A DNA stretch of 64,000 nucleotides from Streptomyces sp. CNH099 (GCA_000514715.1 AZWL01000010.1:186172-250171); one strand, 5' to 3'. Positions 1 to 9,289 are shown, counted from the stretch's first letter. Numbers and translations are program-made. Notes: generated from the letters alone by a model not told the origin.

Positions 1-1609
1 CGTCGGCGTCCGGTGCGCCGTCCGTACCGGCCGTGGCGACCAGCAGCCGCGCGCGGCGGCCCAGCAGCGCCAGGTCGCGGGCGCCGATCCGCCACCGCGG
101 GCCGGTCAGGAGGCGTACGAGCGCGGCGTTGGCGGTGGGGTCCTGCAGCACCTCGCACATCGCCACCAGATCCGCGACCTCCGGCAGGTCCAGCAGCCCG
201 GCGAGCCCCACGACCTCCACGGGCACGTCCCGGTCGACCAGCGCCGCCTGGATGTCGCCGAAGTCGCCGGCGGTGCGGCACAGCACGGCGATCTCGCCGG
301 GGGCCGTGCCCGTACGCACCAGGTGCGCCACGGAGTCCGCCAGCCACGCCAGCTCCTCCCCGTACGTCGGCAGCAGCGCGCAGCGCACCGTGCCGTGCCG
401 CTCCGCGCCGGCCGCGGGGCGCAGCGCCGCGACGCCGACGTGGCGTTCGCGCAGCGGGGCGGCGAGGCCGTTGGCGAGGTCGAGGAGGCGGCCGCCGCTG
501 CGCCGGTTCTCGCCGAGGGCCTGGCGGCTGGCGGGGCGGCCGTCGGCGTGCGGGAAGTGGGCGGGGAAGTCGTCGAGGTTGGCGACGGACGCGCCGCGCC
601 AGCCGTAGATCGCCTGGCAGGGGTCGCCGACGGCGGTCACCGGGTGGCCGGTGCCGCCGCCGGAGCCGCCGAACAGCGCGGCGAGCAGCCGCCGCTGGGC
701 GACGGACGTGTCCTGGTACTCGTCGAGCAGCACCACCCGGCACTCCTCGCGCAGCTGCCGTCCCACCGCCGGGTGGCCCTCCGCGAGGAGCGCGGAGTGG
801 GCGATCTGGTCGCCGAAGTCGAGCAGGTCGCGGCGGCGCTTCTCGCCCCGGTAGGCCCGTACGAGCTGCAGCAGCTCCAGCCGGGCCCGCGCGGCCCGGG
901 GGGCCTTGCGCAGCTCGTCGTTGGTGAGCCGGACGCGGTCCAGCTCGGCGAGCTGGGCGGCGCCGAAGTCCGCCAGCGCGTCCGGGTCCACGAGGTGTTC
1001 GGCCAGCTCGGCGTCGAGCGCGAGGAGTTCGCTGACGAGCGCCGGGAGGGACTTCGTCAGTGCCGGGTACGGGCCGGGGGCGGTGCGCAGGACGTGGGCG
1101 GCCAGCTGGTAGCGGGTGGCGTCGGCGAGGAGGCGGGCGCCGGGTTCGAGCCCGACGCGCAGGCCGTGGTCCTGGAGCAGCTGGCCGGCGAAGGCGTGGT
1201 ACGTGGAGATCCGCGGCTCGCCGGGCTCCGCGGAGCCGTCGCCCGATGCCCCCTCACCCGGCGCCCCTCCGCCGTACGCCCCGTCGCCGTACGCCCCGGC
1301 CGTACCCGCTGCCGCGGCCCCGTCCGGCGGCGTGACCCCCGCCTGCGCCAGCGCCCGGCGCACCCGCTCCGCCAGCTCCGCCGCCGCCTTGTTCGTGAAC
1401 GTCAGGCCCAGCACCTGCTCCGGCGCCACCTGCCCGGTGCCGACCAGCCACACCACCCGGGCCGCCATCACCGTCGTCTTGCCGGAGCCCGCCCCCGCCA
1501 CGATGACCTGCGGGGCGGGCGGTGCGGTGATGCACGCCGTCTGCTCCGCGGTGAAGGGGATCCCGAGGAGCTGCTTGAGCTGATCGGGGTGGGAGATACG
1601 GGCCGGCAT
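1..1609 (-). CDS. UvrD/Rep-family DNA helicase, AdnA-like (3' end beyond window)
   Basis: Superfamily 1A helicase; about 536 codons are visible and the C-terminus lies outside the window. Seen: Walker A GAGSGKTT near residues 39-46, a TFTNKAA motif Ia, a STYHAFA box, Walker B VVLLDEYQDTS, motif III GDPCQAIYGWRG and motif IV ENRRSG. Known family: actinobacterial AdnA and AdnB each carry a UvrD-like motor and a RecB-like nuclease and together resect DNA double-strand breaks. The N-terminus (sequence before and after Walker A) matches the AdnA type, and a second such gene lies upstream at 2540-5920. The nuclease domain cannot be checked here. The ATG at 1609 is preceded by TACGCT with a 7-nt gap, so the mRNA is probably leaderless and can be made separately from the genes upstream. 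A plain PcrA/UvrD helicase is the alternative. Confidence 0.85.
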   Translation of the reverse strand, partial: MPARISHPDQLKQLLGIPFTAEQTACITAPPAPQVIVAGAGSGKTTVMAARVVWLVGTGQVAPEQVLGLTFTNKAAAELAERVRRALAQAGVTPPDGAAAAGTAGAYGDGAYGGGAPGEGASGDGSAEPGEPRISTYHAFAGQLLQDHGLRVGLEPGARLLADATRYQLAAHVLRTAPGPYPALTKSLPALVSELLALDAELAEHLVDPDALADFGAAQLAELDRVRLTNDELRKAPRAARARLELLQLVRAYRGEKRRRDLLDFGDQIAHSALLAEGHPAVGRQLREECRVVLLDEYQDTSVAQRRLLAALFGGSGGGTGHPVTAVGDPCQAIYGWRGASVANLDDFPAHFPHADGRPASRQALGENRRSGGRLLDLANGLAAPLRERHVGVAALRPAAGAERHGTVRCALLPTYGEELAWLADSVAHLVRTGTAPGEIAVLCRTAGDFGDIQAALVDRDVPVEVVGLAGLLDLPEVADLVAMCEVLQDPTANAALVRLLTGPRWRIGARDLALLGRRARLLVATAGTDGAPDAD

Positions 1610-1616
1610 CCCAGCG

Positions 1617-1622
1617 AGCGTA
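1617..1622 (-). promoter_or_regulatory. -10 box TACGCT of the AdnA-like gene
   Basis: TACGCT lies 7 nt upstream of the ATG at 1609, the spacing expected for a leaderless transcript. No clear ribosome binding site is present. Confidence 0.5.
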
Positions 1623-1717
1623 GCGGCGCCCGCCGACAGCCGGGACCGTCCGGCCGTCGGCGGGCGCACGGGACGCGGGTTGCGCTACGGGGCGTACGCG
1701 CCCGTGTCCGGGCGGTC

Positions 1718-2431
1718 TCAGCCGCCGAGTTCGTTGAGGTTGACCGCGTCGGCCGGGGCCTCGACGTCCACCTTCTCGTCGAACTTCGAGAACTCGGCCG
1801 AGCCCGGCTCGTCCCCGCCCTCGTTCTCCATCCGGAGGATGTACGGCTCACCCTCGGTGGCGATGTGCACCGTCGTGGTCTCGCCGTCCTCCTTCGACAC
1901 CAGGGTGATGGTCGGAGTGCCCCGCACCTCGCCCTCGTCGCCCTTCTCGGTGTTGTCCTTCTTGTCGCCCTTGTCCTCGTCGATGCCCTTGAGGAGGGTG
2001 TCGAGGTCGCAGAAGGTCGCGAACTCGTCCTGCCCGCTGCCCGCCTCCACCCAGCGGTCGCCCACCGTCGCCTCGACGAGCTGCGCCTGCTCCGGACTGC
2101 CGGCGTTCTGCTCCCAGAACTTCGCGTCCGGCTTCATGTACGTCGTGCCGTCGACGCGCAGGACCTCCGCGGTGGCGTCGTCCATGCCGATCGTCCCCGT
2201 GCACTCGCCGCTCTTGGTCAGCGCCATGTTCGCGGTGATCCGCTGGGTGCCGGTCTGCTCGAACTCCATCGTCATCGACTTGGCGGAGCGCATGGCCGCC
2301 ACCGTCTCGTCCTGGATCTCCTCGGCCGACTTGCTTGCGAGGCCGTCGTCCTCGCTGCCGCACGCCGACAGGACCGTCACACTCAGGACCGAGACCAGGG
2401 CCCCCGCCACCATGCTCTTCCGCACGTTCAT
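1718..2431 (-). CDS. LppX/LprG-like secreted lipoprotein
   Basis: 237-aa predicted lipoprotein: basic start, hydrophobic stretch and lipobox LSAC with Cys24 as the lipidation site, then a hydrophilic acidic chain. The pattern (short helix with repeated Lys/Ser, TTYMKPDAKFW in the middle, EGEPYILRMENEG near the end) resembles the LppX/LprAFG fold, a half-barrel that carries lipids across the cell envelope. This is family knowledge, and a ligand cannot be told from sequence. A paralogue of the same layout lies at 32550-33308. The gene sits between two helicase genes that are adjacent in relatives, 108 nt after the upstream one and 108 nt before the next, with its own control region (palindrome at 2461-2474). 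AAGGA abuts the ATG, closer than usual for a ribosome binding site. Confidence 0.8.
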   Translation of the reverse strand: MNVRKSMVAGALVSVLSVTVLSACGSEDDGLASKSAEEIQDETVAAMRSAKSMTMEFEQTGTQRITANMALTKSGECTGTIGMDDATAEVLRVDGTTYMKPDAKFWEQNAGSPEQAQLVEATVGDRWVEAGSGQDEFATFCDLDTLLKGIDEDKGDKKDNTEKGDEGEVRGTPTITLVSKEDGETTTVHIATEGEPYILRMENEGGDEPGSAEFSKFDEKVDVEAPADAVNLNELGG

Positions 2432-2460
2432 TCCTTACTCGATGCTTACGCCTGACTGAT

Positions 2461-2474
2461 TGGTCATACGACCA
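2461..2474. promoter_or_regulatory. Palindrome upstream of the lipoprotein gene
   Basis: TGGTC-ATAC-GACCA is a perfect 5-bp inverted repeat in one of the few AT-richer stretches here, about 30 bp upstream of the lipoprotein start. It could be an operator; no regulator is identified. Confidence 0.3.
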
Positions 2475-2539
2475 CATACAAGTCCCACCTGTCACACCGG
2501 GTCTCACAGTGCGGTCCTGCCGCGGCCGCCCCCGCCGCC

Positions 2540-5500
2540 TCACTCGACGACGTGCCGGCCCTCCGGGCGGGCGCTGCACGAGCTGCGGAAAGCGCACTGC
2601 GCGCAGTGGTCGCCGGGCGTCGGGCCGAAGCGCTCGTCCAGCACCCGCGCGGCGGCGGTCGCCAGCAGCCGGGGCACCCAGTCGCCCTCCGGCGGCGGCT
2701 GCCGCTGCACCTTGGGCAGCGCGTCGCCGCCCTCCCGGACGGGCGCCCCGATCCGCAGGTGCACCAGCTCCGCGCCGCCCGGCACGGTGCGCTCGGCGCC
2801 GGCCGCGCCCTCGGCGACCGCGGCCTGGTACACGGCGAGCTGGGCGTGCTCGGCCACCTCCGGGCCGGTCGGCCGGGACTTGCCGGTCTTGAAGTCGACG
2901 ACGTACGCGCGGCCTTCGTCGTCCTCCTCGACGCGGTCCATGGTGCCCTTGATCTGCACCTCGTACGTGCCGGCCTTCAGCGTGACGTCGAAGTCCCGCT
3001 CGCTGGCCACCGGCCGGCGGCCCCGCTCCAGCACGTGCCAGCGCAGAAAGCGCTCCAGGGCCGCGCGGGCGTTCCCCTTCTCCTGCGCGGACTTCCACGG
3101 CGCGTCGAAGGCGAGGCCGTCCCAGACGCCGTCGAGGCGCTCCATGAGCGCGTCGAGGTCGGCGGGGGTGCGGCCGGCGGCGACCTCGTCGGCGAGGGCG
3201 TGCACGACGAGGCCGAAGCCCTGGGCGGCGGAGGCCGGTTCGCCGGCGCGCACCTCGCGGCCGAGGAACCACTGCAGGGCGCAGGTGTCGACCAGCTGCC
3301 CCACGGCGCTGCCGGAGAGCGCGACGGGCTGGTCGCGGTCGCGCAGCGGAACCGCGTTCTCCGTCGGCTCCGCCAGGCCCCACCAGCGGTCCGGGCGGGC
3401 GGCGGGCACCAGCGGACGGCCGTCGTCCGCCGGCGCCGCCAGCCGGGCCAGCCGCTCCGCGGCGGCGGCCCGCAGGGCGTCGGACGCCTCGGGGTCGACG
3501 GTCGTCGCGCGCAGCTCGGCGACCATCGCGGCGACGGACAGCGGGCGGCGCGGGCGGCCGGTGACGTCCCGGGGGTCGACGCCCAGCTCGGCCAGGAACC
3601 GCGACGGCTGGTCGCCGTCCTCCGCCGGCGCCTTCACGGCGGTCACGACGAGCCGTTCGCGGGCGCGGGTGGCGGCGACGTAGAACAGCCGGCGCTCCTC
3701 GGCGAGGATCGCGCCGGGCGGCAGCGGCTCGGCCAGGCCGTCCCGCCCGATGCGGTCCGCCTCCAGCAGGGAGCCGCGGCGCCGCAGGTCGGGCCAGAGG
3801 CCCTCCTGGACCTGGGCGACGACGACGAGCCGCCACTCCAGGCCCTTCGCGCGGTGCGCGGTCATGAGGCGTACGGCGTCGGGGCCGGCCGGGCCGCCCG
3901 GGCCCGCGTCGGCACGGCGGGTGAGGACGTCGGCGGCGATGTCCTGCGCCTGCAGTTCGTCGAGGAAGTTGAGGGCGCCGCGGCCGCCGGTGCGGTCCTC
4001 GGCGCGGGCGGCGGTCTCGAAGAGGGCGCAGACGGCGTCGAGGTCGCGGTCCGCGTTGCGGCCGGCGGGGCCGCCGCGGGCGGCGGCGCGCTCCAGCCGG
4101 TCGGGCCAGGGGGTGCCGTCCCACAGCTCCCACAGCGCGGCCTCCGCGGTGCCGCCGCGGGCGAGCAGGTCGCGGGTCCCGCGCAGGAGTACGCCGAGGC
4201 GGCGGGCGCCGGTGGCGTAGGTGCGGTCGTGGGCGACGAGGCGCGCCGGCTCCGCGAGGGCCTCCGCGAGGAGCACGTCGGAGGGGCGGGGGACGGGGCG
4301 GCCGGCGGCGCGCTCCTCCTCGCGGAGGGCGCGGCCCAGGCGGCGCAGGTCGGCGGCGTCCATGCCGCCGAGGGGGGAGGCGAGGAGGGTGAGGGCGACG
4401 TCGGGGGGGATCCAGGGGCCGGGCGCGGGGGTCTCCCGGATGTCGGTCGTGGTCGCGGGGGGGCTGTGGGGCTGTTCGTCGGCGGGTGCGGGGGCGGTGG
4501 TGCGCGCGTCGGGGCTCGTCCCCGGGCCGGGTGGCGCGGTTTCCGGCGCGCCGGTCGACGGCGCCTCCGGCGCCGGGGTCGCCGCCACCCGCAGGGCCGT
4601 CAGCAGGGGCTGCACCGCCGGTTCGTGGCGCAGCGGCAGGTCGTCGCCCGCCACGTGCAGCGGCACCCCCGCCGACGTCAGGGCGCGGCGGACCGACGGG
4701 ATCGTGCGGGCGCCGGCGCGGACCAGGACCGCCATCTCACGCCAGGGGACGCCGTCTTCCAGGTGCGCGCGGCGCAGGATGTCGGCGATGTTGCCGAGTT
4801 CGCCGCTGGCCGTCGGGTACGTGTACGCCTCGACCCGCCCGCCGTCGTGCGGCGACGCCAGCGCCCGGTGGGCCCGTACCGCCGCCGACGGCAGCCGCGG
4901 CAGCGGCATCCGGCGGGTGAGGAGCCGCGTCGCCTCCAGCAGCCGCGCGCCCGAGCGCCGTGACGTGCCGAGGACCGCGACCGGCGCCGGCCGGCCGTCC
5001 GGTCGGGGGAAGACCTCCGGGAAGGTGAGGATCCCCCCGACGTCCGCGCCCCGGAAGGCGTAGATCGACTGGTCGGGGTCGCCGAAGGCGACCAGCGTCC
5101 GGCCGCCGCCCGCGAGCGCCCGCAGCAGCCGCACCTGCGCCGCGTCGGTGTCCTGGTACTCGTCGACGAACACCGCGTCGTACCGGCCGGCCAGCTCCGC
5201 CGCCACCCGCTCGGTCTCGGCCAGGAGCACCGCCCGGTGCACCAGCTCCGCGTAGTCCAGCACGCCCTGCATGTCGAGCACGTCCAGGTACTCGGCGAGG
5301 AACTCCCCCGCCGCCGCCCAGTCGGGCCGGCCGGCCGCCGCCGCGAACCGGTCCAGGGCCGCCGGGCCAAGACCCAGCTCCCGGCTGCGCGCCAGCACCG
5401 CCCGCACCTCGTCCGCGAAGCCGCGCGTCGTCAGGCAGGCCCGCAGCTCGTCCGGCCAGGACACCCGCGCCCGCGCGCCGTCCTCGTCGTGGCCGGCGAG

Positions 5501-5920
5501 CAGCTCCCGCACGACGACGTCCTGCTCGGGCCCGGAGAGCAGCCGCAGCGGCTCGACGAACATGTCCGCGTCCTGGTGCGCCCGCACCAGCGCGTAGCAG
5601 TACGAGTGGAACGTGCTGGCCTGCGGCGCACGGGCGCCGTCCAGCCGGGCCGCCATCCGGTCGCGCAGCTCCACCGCCGCCTTGCGGCTGAACGTCAGCA
5701 CGAGGATCCGCTCGGGGTCCGCGCCGCGCCTGATCCGCTCGGTGACGGCCTCCACCAGGGTGGTGGTCTTGCCCGTGCCCGGCCCGGCGAGCACGAGCAG
5801 CGGTCCGTCGCCGTGCTCAACCACCGCGCGCTGCCGCGCGTCCGGCACAGGGGGGACCGGCCGCACGGGCGGGGTGCGGACGAGCCGGTAGGCCGGGGAG
5901 GGGACGGACAGAGTGCTCAC
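2540..5920 (-). CDS. Helicase-nuclease, AdnB-like (UvrD motor plus RecB-family nuclease)
   Basis: 1126 aa. The motor shows Walker A GPGTGKTT (46-53), Walker B VDEYQDTD, motif III GDPDQSIYAFRG, motif V TAHRAKGLEW and motif VI YVAATRARERL. The C-terminal third is a RecB/PD-(D/E)XK nuclease: a GLVVHALADE helix, GTMDRV, VVDFKTGK with Asp1009 and Lys1011, and an AQLAVYQ motif. Cys880 with Cys1106, Cys1109 and Cys1115 form the 1+3 pattern of a 4Fe-4S nuclease clamp. Known: AdnAB unwinds and cuts DNA ends in mycobacterial break repair. All nuclease residues look intact, so the protein is probably active. The start is GTG at 5920, with only a weak ribosome binding site. A Pro/Thr-rich insertion near residues 440-495 lies within the motor. 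Its likely partner is encoded at 1-1609. Confidence 0.88.
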   Translation of the reverse strand: MSTLSVPSPAYRLVRTPPVRPVPPVPDARQRAVVEHGDGPLLVLAGPGTGKTTTLVEAVTERIRRGADPERILVLTFSRKAAVELRDRMAARLDGARAPQASTFHSYCYALVRAHQDADMFVEPLRLLSGPEQDVVVRELLAGHDEDGARARVSWPDELRACLTTRGFADEVRAVLARSRELGLGPAALDRFAAAAGRPDWAAAGEFLAEYLDVLDMQGVLDYAELVHRAVLLAETERVAAELAGRYDAVFVDEYQDTDAAQVRLLRALAGGGRTLVAFGDPDQSIYAFRGADVGGILTFPEVFPRPDGRPAPVAVLGTSRRSGARLLEATRLLTRRMPLPRLPSAAVRAHRALASPHDGGRVEAYTYPTASGELGNIADILRRAHLEDGVPWREMAVLVRAGARTIPSVRRALTSAGVPLHVAGDDLPLRHEPAVQPLLTALRVAATPAPEAPSTGAPETAPPGPGTSPDARTTAPAPADEQPHSPPATTTDIRETPAPGPWIPPDVALTLLASPLGGMDAADLRRLGRALREEERAAGRPVPRPSDVLLAEALAEPARLVAHDRTYATGARRLGVLLRGTRDLLARGGTAEAALWELWDGTPWPDRLERAAARGGPAGRNADRDLDAVCALFETAARAEDRTGGRGALNFLDELQAQDIAADVLTRRADAGPGGPAGPDAVRLMTAHRAKGLEWRLVVVAQVQEGLWPDLRRRGSLLEADRIGRDGLAEPLPPGAILAEERRLFYVAATRARERLVVTAVKAPAEDGDQPSRFLAELGVDPRDVTGRPRRPLSVAAMVAELRATTVDPEASDALRAAAAERLARLAAPADDGRPLVPAARPDRWWGLAEPTENAVPLRDRDQPVALSGSAVGQLVDTCALQWFLGREVRAGEPASAAQGFGLVVHALADEVAAGRTPADLDALMERLDGVWDGLAFDAPWKSAQEKGNARAALERFLRWHVLERGRRPVASERDFDVTLKAGTYEVQIKGTMDRVEEDDEGRAYVVDFKTGKSRPTGPEVAEHAQLAVYQAAVAEGAAGAERTVPGGAELVHLRIGAPVREGGDALPKVQRQPPPEGDWVPRLLATAAARVLDERFGPTPGDHCAQCAFRSSCSARPEGRHVVE

Positions 5921-6022
5921 ATGTATCGCCGCGGTAAGGGGTCGGGATTCAGGTGCCGGTTGCCGAACCGTACTCCGTACGGGCGGCGGCCCGGGCCGTT
6001 TGGGCGCCGGTGTCGGAAGCTG

Positions 6023-6400
6023 TCAGATATGACCCTCGACACCGTCGCCGCTGCCGTCCCAGCGGGCCCGGCGGATGTCGATGCGCTGCTCGCCGGCGGC
6101 GGTGGCGCGCAGCGGCGTGCCCTCCGTGCGGTAGTGCTCCAGGGCTTCGCGCTCGTGGCCGGGCAGCGGCCGGCCGTCCGCGCGCACCACGCGCCACCAG
6201 GGCACGGCGCTCCCGTAGAGCGCCATCACCCGGCCCACCTGGCGCGGCCCGCCGCGGCCTGTGAACTCCGCCACGTCCCCGTACGTCATCACCTGCCCCG
6301 GCGGGATGCGCTCTGCCACGGAGAGCACCCGGTCCGCATACTCGTCGAGGAGGGCCGCGTCGGGTGCGGGGGTGCCTGCCGAGGGTGTCGCGTCGTCCAT
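6023..6400 (-). CDS. Alkyltransferase-like protein (MGMT family without active-site Cys)
   Basis: About 125 aa. It matches the C-terminal DNA-binding domain of O6-methylguanine methyltransferases: GQVMTYGDVAEFTG winged helix, GRVMALYGSAVPWWRVV, and a DGRPLPG wing. The catalytic PCHR is replaced by PWWR (Trp68), so it cannot accept an alkyl group. By analogy with Atl1-type proteins it should bind alkylated guanine, flip it and flag it for nucleotide excision repair. It precedes the AdnB-like helicase gene on the same strand with a 102-nt gap, consistent with a DNA-repair neighbourhood. The ATG at 6400 follows GGGGCGG; an ATG at 6409 in the same frame is also possible. Confidence 0.85.
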   Translation of the reverse strand: MDDATPSAGTPAPDAALLDEYADRVLSVAERIPPGQVMTYGDVAEFTGRGGPRQVGRVMALYGSAVPWWRVVRADGRPLPGHEREALEHYRTEGTPLRATAAGEQRIDIRRARWDGSGDGVEGHI

Positions 6401-6528
6401 CCGCCCCATCCTGCCGCAGACCGCCGACAGCCCGGCGGGGCGGCCGGCGGCGGGTACACCGCCGGCAAGCACACCCGGATGCGACCATCGGAGACATGCT
6501 CGTGCCACCATCGTGCGGGCGGTGACTG

Positions 6529-9255
6529 GTGATACGAGACGAAGACGGGACAACTCAGGGCATGCGGCGCGACCCCGCGGCCGAGCCTCCGCCGGCAGAG
6601 CCGGCCACGGAGGCGCAGAGCCCTGCCCGCCGTACCGCCGGGAACGGTGACGAGGGGGGTGCGCACGACCGCCGGGCGCCGCGCACGCACCACGACGCCC
6701 GCCGCCGGTCCGCCCCCGGGCCCCTTGAGGGGGACGACCCCCTCCTCCCGGCCCGGGTGCACCGCCCCTCCGACCTCATCCGGCTGCTCCTGGGCGCCGT
6801 CGGCATCGCCGCCGTCCTCGGCATCGCCGCCGTCGCGCACGCCACCACCGAGGGCCTGGAGGAGGACATCACCAAGGGCGCCGAGTACACGCCCTCGTTC
6901 GTCGTCACCCTCGGCGGCCTGACCTCCAGCATCGCCGTCCTCATCGTGCCGGTGGCGTTCGCCGTCGAACGGCTCGTCAAGCGCGACGGCCTGCGCGTCG
7001 CCGACGGCGTGCTCGCCGCCGTCCTCGCGCACGGCGCCGGGCTCGCCGTGTCCCTCTGGGTCTCCGAGGGCGCGCCCGACTCCGTGCAGGGGGCGCTGAC
7101 GCAGATCGCCCGCGACGGCGAGCGCACCGATCCCGTACACGGATATCTCGCCCCGGTCATCGCGTACATGACCGCCGTCGGCATGTCCCGGCACGGCCGC
7201 TGGCGCGTGCTGATGTGGACGGTCCTGGGCCTCGACGCCCTCACGGTGCTCGTCGGCGGGTACACCACCCCGTTCGCCATCCTGCTCACCGTCCTCATCG
7301 GCTGGACCGTCGCCTACGGCACGATGTACGCGCTCGGCTCCCCCAACGTCCGCCCCACCGGCCGCAACCTCCTCGCGGGCATGCGCCGCGTCGGCTTCCG
7401 CCCGGTCAGCGCGCTGGTGCCGGAGGAGCAGCCGGACCTGGAGAGCGACGGCCGCGGCCGGCGCTTCGTCGTCACCCTGGAGGACGGCCCGCCGCTGGAC
7501 GTCACCGTCGTCGACCGCGAGCAGCAGGCCCAGGGCTTCTTCTACCGCGCCTGGCGCCGCCTGTCGCTGCGCGGGGTCTACCAGCGGCGCAGCATGCAGT
7601 CGCTGCGGCAGGCGCTGGAGCAGGAGGCGCTGCTGTCGTACGCCGCGATCGCCGCCGGCGCCAACGCGCCCAAGCTCATCGCCACCTCCGACCTCGGCCC
7701 GGACGCGGTCATGCTCGTCTACGAGCACACCGGCGGCCGGCCGCTGGACACCGTCTCGGACGCGGCCCTCACCGACCGGCTCATGCTCGAGAGCTGGCGG
7801 CAGGTCGAGGCGCTGCAGTCGCGCCGCATCGCGCACCGCCGGCTGAACGGCGACGCCGTGCTGGTGACCCCCGCGGGCGAGGTGGTCCTCACCGACATGA
7901 GCGGCGGCGAGATCGCCGCGGGCGACGTCGTGCTGCGCATGGACATCGCCCAGCTGCTCACCACCTTCGCGCTGCGCGTCGGCGCCGAGCGGGCGGTGAC
8001 GGCGGCGGTGGAGGTGCTCGGCCCGGACGCGGTCGCCGACGCCCTGCCGCTGCTGCAGCCGATCGCGCTGACCCGGGACACCCGGGCGGAGCTGCGCCGG
8101 CTCTCCCGCGAGCGGGCGGCGCGCGAGCGCGAGGCGGTCATCGAGGCGTCGCGGTCGCGCAGGCACCCGGAGGAGGCCGGGGACCGCAAGAGCAAGCGGG
8201 CCGCCAAGCAGGCGGAGAAGCGGGCGATCGAGGGCGCCCTGGAGGAGGCCCGCGAGGAGGACGTGCTCACCCAGATCCGCCACCACGTGCTGCGGATAAG
8301 GCCGCAGGCGCCGGTGGAGCCGGTGCGGATCGAGCGGATCCGGCCGCGCACGCTCGTCAGCATCATCGCGGGCGTCTTCGCCGCGTACTTCCTGCTGACG
8401 CAGCTGACCCACGTCAAGGTGGACGACGTGCTGGCGCAGGCGAACTGGCGCTGGGCGGCGCTGGCCGCGCTCTTCTCCGCCGCCACCTACCTCGCCGCCG
8501 CGCTGTCGCTGCTGGGCTTCGTCCCCGAGCGGGTGCCGTACGGGCGCACGGTGCTGGCGCAGGTCGCCGCCTCGTTCGTCAAGCTGGTCGCCCCGGCGGC
8601 GGTCGGCGGGGTGGCGATCAACACCCGGTTCCTGCAGAAGTCGGGGGTGCGCCCCGGCCTGGCGGTGGCCAGCGTCGGCGCGTCGCAGCTCTTCGGGCTC
8701 GGCAGCCACGTCCTGCTGCTGCTCACCTTCGGCTACCTGACGGGGACGGAGCGGACGCCGTCGCTGTCCCCGTCCCGCACGGTCATCGCCGGGCTGCTCG
8801 CGGCGGCGGTGCTGGCCCTGATCATCACCGCCGTGCCGTTCCTGCGGAAGGCCGTGGTGTCGCGGATCCGGTCGCTGTTCGCGGGCGTGGTGCCGCGCAT
8901 GCTGGACGTGCTGCAGCGCCCGCAGAAGCTGGCGGCGGGCATCGGCGGCATGGTGCTGATGACGCTGTCGTTCGTGCTCTGCCTGGACGCCTCGGTACGG
9001 GCCTTCGGCGGCGACCTCAGCTTCGCGAGCGTCGCCGTCGTCTTCCTCGCCGGCAACGCGCTGGGCTCGGCGGCGCCGACGCCGGGCGGCGTGGGCGCGG
9101 TGGAGCTGGCCCTCACGGCGGGTCTGACGGCGGCGGGGATGCCGAGCGACACGGCGCTGTCGGCGGTGCTGCTGTTCCGGCTGCTGACGTTCTGGATGCC
9201 GGTCCTGCCCGGCTGGCTGTCGTTCACGCACCTGACCCGCAAGGGCGCGCTGTAG
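6529..9255 (+). CDS. Large membrane protein: pseudokinase-like middle and YbhN/LPG-synthase-type flippase domain
   Basis: 908 aa. Three parts: an N-terminal block of roughly five to seven membrane segments (residues 80-280); a soluble middle (about 320-560) that looks kinase-like, with YEHTGGRPL, a degenerate catalytic loop AHRRLNGDAVLV and LTDMSGGE where a DFG motif would be; and a C-terminal polytopic domain (about 600-905) of the UPF0104/lysylphosphatidylglycerol-synthase transmembrane family, ending PTPGGVGAVE...LTFWMPVLPG. The last motif set is typical of the flippase-like domain. The HRD Asp is missing, so the middle is probably a pseudokinase. The role is inferred to be lipid or polymer-precursor translocation under regulatory control. 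The start is GTG 6529 or ATG 6562. The gene is monocistronic and ends at a strong hairpin. Confidence 0.75.
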   Translation: MIRDEDGTTQGMRRDPAAEPPPAEPATEAQSPARRTAGNGDEGGAHDRRAPRTHHDARRRSAPGPLEGDDPLLPARVHRPSDLIRLLLGAVGIAAVLGIAAVAHATTEGLEEDITKGAEYTPSFVVTLGGLTSSIAVLIVPVAFAVERLVKRDGLRVADGVLAAVLAHGAGLAVSLWVSEGAPDSVQGALTQIARDGERTDPVHGYLAPVIAYMTAVGMSRHGRWRVLMWTVLGLDALTVLVGGYTTPFAILLTVLIGWTVAYGTMYALGSPNVRPTGRNLLAGMRRVGFRPVSALVPEEQPDLESDGRGRRFVVTLEDGPPLDVTVVDREQQAQGFFYRAWRRLSLRGVYQRRSMQSLRQALEQEALLSYAAIAAGANAPKLIATSDLGPDAVMLVYEHTGGRPLDTVSDAALTDRLMLESWRQVEALQSRRIAHRRLNGDAVLVTPAGEVVLTDMSGGEIAAGDVVLRMDIAQLLTTFALRVGAERAVTAAVEVLGPDAVADALPLLQPIALTRDTRAELRRLSRERAAREREAVIEASRSRRHPEEAGDRKSKRAAKQAEKRAIEGALEEAREEDVLTQIRHHVLRIRPQAPVEPVRIERIRPRTLVSIIAGVFAAYFLLTQLTHVKVDDVLAQANWRWAALAALFSAATYLAAALSLLGFVPERVPYGRTVLAQVAASFVKLVAPAAVGGVAINTRFLQKSGVRPGLAVASVGASQLFGLGSHVLLLLTFGYLTGTERTPSLSPSRTVIAGLLAAAVLALIITAVPFLRKAVVSRIRSLFAGVVPRMLDVLQRPQKLAAGIGGMVLMTLSFVLCLDASVRAFGGDLSFASVAVVFLAGNALGSAAPTPGGVGAVELALTAGLTAAGMPSDTALSAVLLFRLLTFWMPVLPGWLSFTHLTRKGAL

Positions 9256-9289
9256 CGGGCGCGGGGCGCCGCGGCGGCCGGGCGGGGGG

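Noticed and set aside
1848..4133. A 761-codon open frame on the minus strand overlapping the lipoprotein and AdnB-like genes
   Set aside because: Arg/Pro/Gly-rich translation in an alternative frame; the AdnB frame has all helicase motifs. Long shadow frames are expected at this GC.
6289..9231. A 980-codon minus-strand frame opposite the flippase-type gene
   Set aside because: Translation is low-complexity His/Arg/Glu/Gly; the plus-strand protein has membrane segments and family motifs.
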